Source of the DNA: Nemertoderma westbladi | Taxonomy: Eukaryota > Xenacoelomorpha > Nemertodermatida > Nemertodermatidae | DNA: 64,000 bases | Reading direction: 5' to 3' | Assembly (NCBI GenBank): GCA_032718475.1 | Contig: JAUCBJ010000187.1 | Location: 62,001 to 126,000 of the forward strand | Shown here: positions 10,143-19,341 of the stretch, piece by piece | Layout: the number at the start of each line of letters is the position of its first letter | Numbering within the stretch: position 1 is the first letter of the stretch | Notes under the pieces: generated by a model | What the model was told of the DNA's origin: nothing | The model's input: the letters and a program-made list of their open reading frames with translations, nothing else | The model's database searches: none | Made by a program: the position numbers and the translations under genes

Positions 10143-13100
10143 AGGATGGACAAGTGTCGGTATTTGGGCAATCTTTGCGGACGTGTCCGTGTCGCGTACA
10201 CCGCCAACAAGAGTCCAATGGCCGTATCTGCAGCCGTCGTTCTTCCGAGTTTAACTCGCGAAACTGTCGACAACCTCTCAACTTGTGACCGATATACCGC
10301 TTGCCTAAATGCTCGCAGTATTGGCAGCCGCTGAAGTCTGTACTGAGTTGCTGTCTAGTCTGTTTTATTCCAATGGGCGCAGATACCCTACTACCGTCCG
10401 AGAATTGTCGTGTTTCCGTTGGTGTGGCGTAAGTGGCCGTCTTGGTGGATGTTGTCTGGGGTTTTTGTCGGTTTGAGGATGGCAAGGTGATTCCTTCTGC
10501 TACGATGTGCTGGTCAGTGTAGTTGGATCGAGTTTCTACCACTGCTTCCCTGGATATCAAAAGGTACACATCTTCCAGTTTTAAGAATCCACCCCGCTCT
10601 TCCCGCTGGTATTCGATCTTCCTCCACTCCCGACGAAGTCGATGGTGGAGTCTTCCTATGATCTTTAATAATACTGTAGGGGTATTCCCGTATTCAAGTT
10701 GTCCAATAGATCTTAATGTAGAGATAGCGTTCTTGATTTCGTCAGCCAGTTTCAATAAGTCGACGGGTTTAGTAATAGCCCCTCCCTTACAGAGTTCCTC
10801 TATCACTGACCTGGCCATGCTGACTGTACCTCCGTAGATCGAAGTTAAACGATCGTACGCTAGTTCGAAGGCGTCCGGTACACCAACGAAGGTCTCCGCC
10901 AAACGTTTAGGTTCTCCCGACAACGTTTGAAGCAGGTAATTAAACTTCTCCCATGATGTAAAGGCGCACACGGCGATCTGAGATTCGATATAGTCTACGA
11001 AAGTGTGCCAGTGTTTTGAGCTACTGGAAAACTTAGGTGGTTGTTGCACCGGTAGTCCTTGTCTAGCTGCGAATTTCGCTATTTCCTCGGCAACGTTCAG
11101 AGTTTCGCGTCCTTGGTTGGTAATCTGGTTGATGTCCCTTCTTGGCGCTTTTCCCTGATACGATGTGTTTTTTGAAGGTATCGGTCTTTGTGGTTCCTTC
11201 GGGTGTCTATTGTGTTCGAATTCAGTGTTCCTCGAACTATCGGTTTGAGCTTCCTCCAGACGTTCCTCAATCTGAGCCAACTTGTTAACAACTGGTCGCA
11301 GGATGTCGGCGAACTGTTGTGTACTGATTGCGTCCGTTGGTTGTAACGCCTTCTGTGTTGGTGTATTTCGTGGAGGATTGTCTACAAAGGAGTTGTCTGA
11401 ACGCTCGCGTTTATATTCATCGGCCGCCCCTGTTCTAAATACCTCGCGTTTCGGGTAATCCGATTCGCTCGAAGTACTACTATCATCTGGATATGGTGGT
11501 CGACGTGCTCGCATCCGTTGCGTCGTACGAATTCTAACGTTTCGTTTCGGAACATCGTCCACTGGTCTCCGTTGTTCGGTAGGCTCACAAGTCTTCCTCG
11601 AAGTCGTAGATTGCGATGTAAACTGGTTAAACGGTCGCGTATCCACTGGTCTCCGTTGTTCGGTAGGCTCACAAGTCTTCCTCAAAGTCGTAGATTGCGA
11701 TGTAAACTGAATCGGTGGTCCAGTAACAGCATTTGAATCAACTGGCCTTGTAGGCCGAAACGTCATTGGGTATTCGTAGTGCGTAACCGGTTTAGGTGTC
11801 AAAGGTGGACTCACCTGTTTTGTCGTTAGTAGTGCAGGCCCGGTCAATAAACTACTACGATCAGTAGTCGGTGGGTTACTTACCTTGACTTTCAGAATGG
11901 GCGACGACGTTGCTCTTGGCGGTGTAAACTTGTCCGGAATAACAAACCTGTGTTCCGTCGCGCCATGGATAGGAGAAATATTACTACTACCAGCAATCGA
12001 AACAGGTTCCTTTGTCGTAACTGGTGCAAACATAGGAGTTACTTGAGGGAATCTTTGACATAAGTCTTTAACTAATTGTCTTTCTCGCCCAGGTGCCCCT
12101 ACACTTCCTTCCTTCATTCGTTCCTGAATTTGGCGGTGCCTTACCTCTATCTGGTCCAAATCATGTCCGTCACGAGATCTCATCGATCGATCGCGGGCTT
12201 GTAGATCCAGATCTTCCTTCGCGTTGTCTAATTCTCTCGCCTTCTTCCCGAGTTCGAAATGAAGTTTAACTTCTTTCTCGCGTTGTTCCGTCTGTTGTTG
12301 TTGCGCCTCGAACTCCGCTTGTCGTATAGCTGATTGAGCCTTTATTTGCCGTTTTTTCATCTCGGCTCTCGCTTCTGAAACTAACCTTTGTCGCTCTAAC
12401 TCGGCCGCTGCTGCTGCCGCCGCCTGTCGCTCTAACTCGGCCATTGCTGCTGCCGCCGCCGTTTGTCGCTCTAACTCGGCCGCTGCCGCTGCCGCTGCCG
12501 CCGTTTGTTGCGCAATGTCCAACTCTAACCTTTCCATCTCGGCTGCTTCCAACTCGGCTTGTTCTTGCAGATGAGAGATTCTTGCAACATTCGCAATGCG
12601 TAGTTTCTCTTCTTGTACGGCTGCTTGTGCCATTAGCAGTTGAGTTTGTTCCTCCATCTCTCGTTGTTGTCTGTCAAACTGTTGTTGCTGTCGAGAAATT
12701 TCTGACATTACCATGCTTACCTCGTTAATCTCGCTGCGAATACTTACTAACGATTGATCCAGTATTCCCGGTGCCAGCTCGATTTGTGCGATTGAAGTTT
12801 CCCTCGTAGCCTCCGGCACGGTTTCCCAATCTCCGACGTCCTCGCCGCACATGCGTAAGTGATCCGTCAGGTGTTTCAATTGTCCATCCAGCCTATACAG
12901 TTCCTGTTCTTCCTCGGGTTGCAATAATTCGTCCGAAACTGACTCACCTAACAACTGGTCCGCTTGTTCCTGTTGTATCTGCCTAATCGTCGACTTAAAC
13001 TGAATCAGTTTCTCTCTAGCGATCATTAGTTTCTCGAGGATTCTAAGTTGAGTATCCATGTCCTGTCTCTGTCTAGCTAGATCTTGTAGACTGATAAGGT

Positions 13101-13512
13101 TATCTACGGACTTATGTACTCTACTTTGTACTCTAACCTGGAGGGTGTAGAACTCAAACCGAGACATCGGAGCGGTCAACTCGTCTAATATGCGTTGGCC
13201 TTCTCCAATACTCCTGGTAATATGCGCCATGTATCCGCCGACGCTTCTAACCACGCTCTCCTGGCTTCCTACTGAACTTACCATGTCCGTTTCCCTATAT
13301 CTAGGTTGTGGAACAGTTAGAAAGTCCTCGGTCCTGCCGTCGCCTCGTACTACGGCATCCGGTACTCCCGTTGGATGTACTGGTGACGCACACGGTGTAG
13401 GTTCGGTAGGCTCGCGAGTCTTCCCCTGTAGTTCTTCCGCTGCTGACTTATCCGCGTCACATGAGTCATAGTCGGTAGGTGTATTCTTCGTATAGTCTTG
13501 TTTGTCACTCAT
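10039..13512 (-). CDS. gag: Gag polyprotein, family A element 1 (intact)
   Basis: 1157 codons from an ATG at 13512. Residues about 90-500 are rich in charged, Gln and Ala residues with the look of a long coiled coil, including alanine runs near 338-370. A Pro/Ser/Thr-rich region follows, with a tandem 28-residue duplication. The capsid-like DUF1759 region (about 809-965) is typical of BEL/Pao Gag. Zinc knuckles close the protein: CWRCTRHGHVRKDC (CX2CX4HX4C) near 1100 and CPSCGRNHDGLLH (C-C-H-H) near 1125, with an earlier Cys/His cluster starting CQYCEHLGK. The protein should assemble particles and bind the element RNA. Its 3' end overlaps the pol frame. Confidence 0.93.
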   Translation of the reverse strand: MSDKQDYTKNTPTDYDSCDADKSAAEELQGKTREPTEPTPCASPVHPTGVPDAVVRGDGRTEDFLTVPQPRYRETDMVSSVGSQESVVRSVGGYMAHITRSIGEGQRILDELTAPMSRFEFYTLQVRVQSRVHKSVDNLISLQDLARQRQDMDTQLRILEKLMIAREKLIQFKSTIRQIQQEQADQLLGESVSDELLQPEEEQELYRLDGQLKHLTDHLRMCGEDVGDWETVPEATRETSIAQIELAPGILDQSLVSIRSEINEVSMVMSEISRQQQQFDRQQREMEEQTQLLMAQAAVQEEKLRIANVARISHLQEQAELEAAEMERLELDIAQQTAAAAAAAAELERQTAAAAAMAELERQAAAAAAAELERQRLVSEARAEMKKRQIKAQSAIRQAEFEAQQQQTEQREKEVKLHFELGKKARELDNAKEDLDLQARDRSMRSRDGHDLDQIEVRHRQIQERMKEGSVGAPGRERQLVKDLCQRFPQVTPMFAPVTTKEPVSIAGSSNISPIHGATEHRFVIPDKFTPPRATSSPILKVKVSNPPTTDRSSLLTGPALLTTKQVSPPLTPKPVTHYEYPMTFRPTRPVDSNAVTGPPIQFTSQSTTLRKTCEPTEQRRPVDTRPFNQFTSQSTTSRKTCEPTEQRRPVDDVPKRNVRIRTTQRMRARRPPYPDDSSTSSESDYPKREVFRTGAADEYKRERSDNSFVDNPPRNTPTQKALQPTDAISTQQFADILRPVVNKLAQIEERLEEAQTDSSRNTEFEHNRHPKEPQRPIPSKNTSYQGKAPRRDINQITNQGRETLNVAEEIAKFAARQGLPVQQPPKFSSSSKHWHTFVDYIESQIAVCAFTSWEKFNYLLQTLSGEPKRLAETFVGVPDAFELAYDRLTSIYGGTVSMARSVIEELCKGGAITKPVDLLKLADEIKNAISTLRSIGQLEYGNTPTVLLKIIGRLHHRLRREWRKIEYQREERGGFLKLEDVYLLISREAVVETRSNYTDQHIVAEGITLPSSNRQKPQTTSTKTATYATPTETRQFSDGSRVSAPIGIKQTRQQLSTDFSGCQYCEHLGKRYIGHKLRGCRQFRELNSEERRLQIRPLDSCWRCTRHGHVRKDCPNTDTCPSCGRNHDGLLHTDSHTPTKRFAREHPGGSKMQHRV
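11580..11597 (-). promoter_or_regulatory. Family A dispersed motif, site 7 (in gag)
   Basis: The complement reads GGAAGACTTGTGAGCCTA. The gag frame reads it as K-T-C-E-P, a different codon phase from the pol sites. Confidence 0.68.
11664..11681 (-). promoter_or_regulatory. Family A dispersed motif, site 8 (in gag)
   Basis: Same 18 bases as site 7, in the second copy of the 84-bp duplication. Confidence 0.66.
13407..13424 (-). promoter_or_regulatory. Family A dispersed motif, site 9 (in gag)
   Basis: The complement reads GGAAGACTCGCGAGCCTA. The gag frame reads it as K-T-R-E-P, about 30 codons from the start and outside the duplicated block. Confidence 0.7.
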
Positions 13513-14365
13513 TTCGGTAGTTGTAAGTCAAGTAAAATGTGAGTGTCAAAGTATCAAATTTACCATATTTATATATAAACGGTACTAATTACAGTCATAT
13601 AAAATTAGCCTACCGGCCGATTTTATAGCAGATGGATAAAATTAGCCTAAACGGCCAATTTTACAGCAAATAAATGTCACGGAATAAGTATATAATAAAA
13701 TTTGCCTAGCGGCCAATTTTATAACAAATAAATCGGATAACGATATGCGTTATCAAAAGGTAAATTAAATACAATAGTACGGACAAATTCAGCAATGAAC
13801 AAAGAAATCATACGGAATGCATAAATACTTGAGACAGTGGAACCCACAATAATTTTAACTAATACGGTAATGCCTAACTTATTTATGCAACTTTTCGAAC
13901 TCACCCACTCCAATAATTCTCCAGAAAAACAGATTCCCAGATACAAACCGGACGTGAACCTTTCCGTTTTCAACGTTGCGGACGAAGCGCGATTTTCCCA
14001 ACCAAAGTTGTTGAGTTATCTATCTCCCAAACTTGCTAAACACGGTCTTGCTCCCGTTACAGTCTAGAAATGAGCTCTGAATCCTGAAAAACAAAAGAGT
14101 TAGGTTTTACTTTTACGAAAAATTTTGTACCGGTACAATATGGTATTTAAACCCTTTTAAACACCGGTATTCAATTCCAAAATATTTTACACGCGGTTCA
14201 AATCAAATTTTATTTCAAAAAATTAGCACTTAGCTAATCAAATATAAACTTTTACCTCAAAATACAAAATTTTCAAATAACTTTAGTCCTACCGAACCGT
14301 AGTTCAGTAAAACATATTCCTACTGATCTAGGAAATATGTTAAATAATACACATATTCCTACTGA
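13513..14365 (-). other. 5' leader of element 1
   Basis: This region lies between the 5' LTR and the gag start. It holds three short hairpins near the gag end (13601-13720) and a 16-bp direct repeat acatattcctactgat at 14312-14327 and 14351-14366, the second touching the LTR border. I could not recognise a tRNA primer-binding site; no TGG follows the LTR. Confidence 0.65.
13601..13720 (-). repeat. Three spaced hairpin repeats in the leader
   Basis: Three similar units at 13601-13624, 13638-13662 and 13697-13720 each read aaaattRgcc, four or five bases, then ggccRatttt, so each can fold into a stem of about ten pairs with one mismatch. Placed about 100 bp before the gag start, they could be dimerisation or packaging signals; that role is inferred from position only. 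Confidence 0.7.
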
Positions 14366-16268
14366 TGCGAAGAGACAGTAACAATACCTGCAATATCTTA
14401 CTGAAAAGTTTGTAATCAAATCATAAATCCGACCTTCTCACCAAAACAGTAAACTCCAAGTAAGCGAAAATATTGCAGTATTGGTCCCTTATAACCGGTG
14501 AGGCAGAAAACAGTCTACGAGCAGACAAACTTCGATAAAACAAAATCCCGCGCAGCGAATCCTAAAATCAGGCTGACTCACTGACGGACTAAGGGGCTCG
14601 TATACTTTGCCGCGGTGTGATTTATATGGTTGGGCGAAAGAGACGCTAGCTAGGTGCAGAGATTTGGAGATGTCTAACTAGCGGGCAAAGCGCAGTACGG
14701 ACAAAAGTTAATTTTATATATTTTGAGGTGTAAATAATTTCTAACTCGCGTGTGTTAATTCTGAACCGTCAAAATCAGTTTTGCTCCTTCATATATATAA
14801 TTACTGGGTACGGTGTGCATTTTACAAATATTCTAATTTTGTAACTTGTAGGTCCAATACTCACGAATAATAAGGTTCCTTCCCCTCTTGCATATTTCCA
14901 GGACTCAAATTCAGGCATAAGATTAATGCTACGCCCAGAATTCGGCAATTTTTTAATTTACCAGGTCCCTAATACTAAGAAGAAATGTGTTAGTTTACTA
15001 CTGTAGGCGTACGGTTAAAATAGCTAGCCTGGCGTCCTATCTAGAATTTTAGTCACCTAGGTAGGCTGGGTAACTTCCTATCAGGACGTTGGTGGGGACA
15101 TGGTAGATGTTAGTATATCCCTAATAGCCTCAATTTATTTCCGCCTAGTCGTAAACTGCCCTACCGCCTGAACGGTACAATCCTAATTCAGGTGAAACAC
15201 AGTAACCCTCCTAGCCTACAAGTTCTAACGCAATGGACACCGTTGTACTACAAATAGTCGCAGACGCACCTGTACTTAGCAAGAGTTAGGCGTACAGTTT
15301 GCTGCACCCTACCAATGTGTATGCTTCGTACCGGTGTGCCTACGTCCTATCTGCGTACTAGTATCTCTGCCTGCTCTCTCCCCCCGTAGGAATATGAAGG
15401 TCTACTGCGGTTTTTTCCTGAATTAAAACAGTACAGTCCCTAAGATGTAATTTTAGGCGTACAGCGTGTCACTACCTCTACCTTTGATCTTTGGTCTTAC
15501 GCTTAGGTAGCAAGGCATCGAACGCTGTCTAACCTTTCAGGCGATGGGCGAATAACTAAGATGATATTGCGGGTTGTCTCCTGTCTACATTCCCTTGATG
15601 TTCCCGTTCATTGCTGCGGCCCGAAGTCTAGCCAGCCATCCTGTCCCTTAGTTGAGTTCACCGTGGTGAAGCATGATAAAACAGATAGAAAAGGACAGAT
15701 GTGACAAGTATTTCTAACTTTTATTACAAAATCAAACAATAACTATTATACAATAAACGATGTAATCTGAAATAATAATCTGTGTAAGAATGAAGATGTG
15801 TAAGAAAGATAGATTGATAACTAATGAACGAAATCGCACCTTTTATACCAAATTTGTGCCGCAATCAATCGAGAAAATTCTCGATTGTTCTATAGGTTCT
15901 AACAGGTTTTTAAAGATAGCTATTGGTCCAGCTAATATATAACTTGCACGACATTGGTTACAATCAAATAACTACAGTCTCATTGGTTAATCTAGGTACA
16001 GACAAATGCAATTTAATTTGTAGCGGTCAATTTAAATGAGTTGAACTTCTGCACAAAAAATAATTCGCACTTACTAGGATTCGAACTCAATACCTACTAC
16101 ATATATAATTTCCAACGCTCTACCGACTGAGCTACTGAACCACTTGACTAAACATCGTACAATAGATATAACAAATACAATGAGGACTTAATGTAATCTT
16201 TAACAAAGTTAATTCGAATAAAATAAAAATTTTGAAAATCCACGGCATTTAGGGAATATAATTCTATA
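14366..16268 (-). repeat. Family A 5' LTR of element 1
   Basis: About 1.9 kb. It matches 1-1524 directly and 18916-20805 inverted. Its right border (16268) is where the match with copy 1 stops and third-ORF sequence of copy 3 begins. Its left border is set from copy 3, whose LTR ends ...CTCTTCA; here the equivalent bases are tgcgaagagac at 14366. A TATA-like box lies at about 15838-15848 (complement). Confidence 0.85.
16067..16141 (-). other. tRNA-like pol III unit in LTR, copy 2
   Basis: A box at 16123-16134 and B box at 16077-16088 (both complement), T run at 16055-16060. Nearly identical to the unit at 1322-1397. Confidence 0.75.
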
Positions 16269-18130
16269 AGAGCTAAGTATATTGAGACTTATGGAGAAGG
16301 TGATACTCCAGATATGAGTGAGTTTGAATCACAGCTCAAATGGAGAGGATGCGTGTATTGGGCTATTACGTCACCTCCAAGAGCGGTCTTACAATATTAT
16401 TTAGCAATAGAGTCGTCAGTGAATGTTTGCTTAATCGCCGACATTGTGTCTCGGACTCTTAAAAGACATCCACTTTGTCTCGGAGAAGATCATACGTTCT
16501 ACATGGAAGGGAGAATTCATACCGACGTGTTTAGACGATTTCTTGAACCCTTCTACAACTCCGACGCTCAGTGTAATGCCTTTACTCGAGCAGGATTTAG
16601 TATATTTCGAGACGTGTATCTTCGCTGTGCGGGATCTCTTATCGAAAGACCATCTATGTTTACATTGTTACCCTATGAAGGAGAACGTATCGTGGAGGTT
16701 ATGGATGAATCACGGCAGACGCGCGCGCCTATCGGTCACCTTGGTGATGATTTCGAAGTAACGACAACGATCACTGACGATCCTTTAGAGGAACTTCTTG
16801 AGATAGAAAGGAACCTCCCGAAGAAATCTCAGACGGAGATTCGACAACTTGAAGCAACAGATGCTGTAGTTTGTATACAACCTTCAGAAACCTACCAACC
16901 CATAGATCCAGATGATTATGATTATAGTGTGGGAGGAAGCGCTTGACCAATTGGAGATCTTATATATGGTGCCGAGTGTGGTACCCTGCCAATACGATGT
17001 GTGGTAAATGTGGCGTCGCTGGACATCATTTGACCAAGTGCAGTGGAAAGCACATTACTACGACTCAACTAATCTGTGGATGGTGTGGAGATCAAGGGTC
17101 TCATACCTTTTATACTTACTGGAGATTTATGGCTCAATGTACTTATTGCAATATAAAAGGGCATCGAGCATCTGAATGCCAACTAAGAGACATACCTTAT
17201 GAACACGAATCTGTAAAACTCGTGAGAAAACTATTCGATGAGTGGGAAGATTTAGCCGACGAACATGTATCGGCACAAAGAAGACGATTTCCGATGAGAG
17301 CGCATCTTGGATTTTGGGCGGTAAATCCCCAAACGATGATGTCGGAAGGATACATCTCCGCTATGCCCCAATATGACGAACTTATCGAGGTAGTCGATAT
17401 TTTGCCTCACGATAGTGGATTTAGAGTGGTGCACGAGTATCTGTTACAGATTCACCCGGACAATAAAAATACGTGGAATTTTCAGAAAGTTGTGAATCGT
17501 ATCACGTATGGTGAATTTGATCGTTTCCGAACTGAAAAGCGGAATAAGGGAGCTTGGTTAACCGTCGCGTGGGCATACTGAGCCGTGTTTTACCACAAAT
17601 GTATACAAGCGAGCGTATTCAAGGAAGAGGAGATCCTAGAGGCGACAAATATACCAGCCACTCCGGTTGCGCCGTCTGCACGTCACCCTCGGGAGGACGG
17701 GCAGGGTAGGATCATAAGGGTCCAGAAAGTGAGCCAACAATTAAAGAAGTCTATTAATATAGAAGAACGCAAGGGTGTTGAGCCGACCATTCGAATTACT
17801 CGGGATACGGTATCGCTTCCTAGAGAACCAACAGGAGGATCGGGACATACACCAGCTGATCAAAAGTGGGCGCAAGCTACTCTTGGGTCTGCGTCGTCCG
17901 CTTCCCGCGCGTTCCCAGACGTTTTACCAACTGTAGTGACAACTGATCGGTCACGAGGAATCGGTCGAGGTTTTGGGATACCAAATAGACGAATTTGTGA
18001 GGAATCGGACGCACCGTCTCCCAACGTACAAGCAAAACCAGTGACTCGCCCCACGAGTCCCATATCGCGAGCAAAGTCACCTGTGCGCAGTTTTCGAGGA
18101 CGCGGCAGGGCTCGATCTACTAAGCGATAA
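16269..18130 (+). pseudogene. Family A third ORF, copy 3, decayed
   Basis: The first stretch (frame from 16269, ATG at 16314, to 16946) includes the part lost from element 1 and matches family-B third-ORF residues in the pattern SRT-hydrophobic-HPL. A CGA-to-TGA change ends it at 16945-16947, and two extra bases near 16968-16976 shift the frame. The second stretch (16943-17581) carries the three zinc-knuckle clusters (CGKCGVAGHHLTKC, a changed second cluster with Tyr for the last Cys, and CTYCNIKGHRASEC) and ends at another TGA. The last (17585-18130) has the basic RG-rich tail. The 5' end is cut by the element-1 insertion. Confidence 0.8.
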
Positions 18131-18150
18131 AAGGGAGGGCAAGGGTGGAC

Positions 18151-18168
18151 GGAAGACTCGTGAGCCTT
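18151..18168 (+). promoter_or_regulatory. Family A dispersed motif, copy 3 site a
   Basis: GGAAGACTCGTGAGCCTT then TC, about 20 bp after the third-ORF stop. Confidence 0.68.
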
Positions 18169-18404
18169 TCTTGTGAATTTGTGATTTATTTGAGTTATAT
18201 ATTTTATATTTAGTAAGTATGTATTCTGGAAGAACTCATATTTAGTAAGATTTATATTTAGTAAGAATTTATATTTTGCAAGATTTATATTTTATATTTG
18301 TGTTTATTCCGAACTTATGCAATTTGTATTGTTCCGAATCCTATGCAATTTATATTTTATAAGCAGTATTTGTGTTTACAGTGAAATAGAAAGTAAGAGT
18401 AGAT

Positions 18405-18422
18405 GGAAGACTCGTGGGCCTT
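18405..18422 (+). promoter_or_regulatory. Family A dispersed motif, copy 3 site b
   Basis: GGAAGACTCGTGGGCCTT then TC, in the AT-rich 3' region. Confidence 0.66.
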
Positions 18423-18600
18423 TCTTATAGTTTCATTTGTAAAGTGTTATATTTTGTATTTAGAAGGTTTTATAGTTAGAAAGTTTTGTACTTAGAAAGA
18501 CTCATATTTGTAATTATTCCGAACTTATGCAATCTACATTTAGGCACAAGGTATTTGTAATTACTTGAATTTATGCAATATTTGAGATGCAATAGTAGAT

Positions 18601-18618
18601 GGAAGACTCGCGAGCCTT
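18601..18618 (+). promoter_or_regulatory. Family A dispersed motif, copy 3 site c
   Basis: GGAAGACTCGCGAGCCTT then TC, in the AT-rich 3' region. Confidence 0.68.
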
Positions 18619-19043
18619 TCTTATGATTTTCATTTATTTGTATTTGTAATTATTTGAATTTTGCAATATTGAGATGCAATAGATTTATATTGGTGAATTT
18701 AATTTAGATTTATATTGTACTTACTTAGTAAAGCCTTAAATATGTAAAGTTTGAATTTGTAATTATTTTGTATCGAATCATTATGTAGAAAGGAAGTATT
18801 GTTTGAAATTTAATTTGTAAATATGTAAGTACGCCCTAAGTATTCTATAATTTGATTGATTATAGGTGAAAACCGTATATTTTATGCACGATAATATCCT
18901 GTTTTCATGGAGCGGTATAGAATTATATTCTCTAAACGCCGTGGATTTTCAAAATTTTATTTTATTCGAATTAACTTTGTTAAAGATTACATTAAGTCCT
19001 CATTTGTATTTGCTATATCTATTTGTACGATGATTATTCAAGT

Positions 19044-19118
19044 GGTTCAGTAGCTCAGTTGGTAGAGCGTTGGAAATTATATGTAGTGTGTATTGAGTTC
19101 GAATCCTAGTAGGTGCGA
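19044..19118 (+). other. tRNA-like pol III unit in LTR, copy 3
   Basis: A box TAGCTCAGTTGG (19051-19062), B box GAGTTCGAATCC (19095-19106) and a T6 run (19123-19128) in the spacing of a tRNA gene. The D arm is good; the T arm, anticodon arm and acceptor stem are degenerate. Confidence 0.77.
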
Positions 19119-19334
19119 ATTATTTTTTGTGCAGAATTTCAACTCATTTAAATTGACCGCTACAAATTAATTACATTTGCTCGAAGTAAGATTAACCAAT
19201 GAGATTGTAGTTATTAGATTGTAACCAATGTCGTACAAGTTATATATTCGTTGGACCAATAGCTATCTTTAAAAACCTGTTAGAACTCATAGAACAATCG
19301 AGAATTTTCTCGATTGATTGCGGCACAAATTTGG

Positions 19335-19341
19335 TATAAAA
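19335..19341 (+). promoter_or_regulatory. TATA box of family A LTR
   Basis: TATAAAA, conserved in all three LTR copies, about 420 bp into the LTR and about 230 bp downstream of the tRNA-like unit. Probable pol II core promoter. Confidence 0.6.

Larger units (their letters stand above)
11560..11727 (-). repeat. 84-bp in-frame tandem duplication in gag
   Basis: Two copies of an 84-bp block (28 residues, containing QFTSQSTT and KTCEPTEQRRPVD) lie side by side. Each carries one copy of the dispersed motif, so motif sites 7 and 8 are not independent of one another. Confidence 0.85.
1..16268 (-). mobile_element. BEL/Pao LTR retrotransposon, family A, element 1
   Basis: Read on the minus strand the order is 5' LTR (14366-16268), leader with three hairpins, gag, pol, third ORF, AT-rich 3' noncoding region, purine-rich tract and 3' LTR (1-1524, cut by the window start). 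The two LTRs match almost base for base over the shared 1.5 kb, which fits a fairly recent insertion. DUF1759-type capsid, a YVDD reverse transcriptase and a DUF5641-like tail after integrase place it in BEL/Pao. gag and pol are open throughout; only the third ORF is visibly broken. The sequence right of the 5' LTR is third-ORF coding sequence of copy 3, so the element seems to have landed in a relative. The target duplication cannot be checked because the left end lies outside the window. Confidence 0.9.

Noticed and set aside
12444-12728. Pro/Leu-rich plus-strand ORF
   Set aside because: Opposite-strand shadow of the Ala/Gln-rich coiled coil of gag; the same holds for 49763-50185.
19044-19118. 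A functional tRNA gene
   Set aside because: A and B boxes are good, but acceptor, anticodon and T arms do not pair, and the unit is repeated in each LTR.
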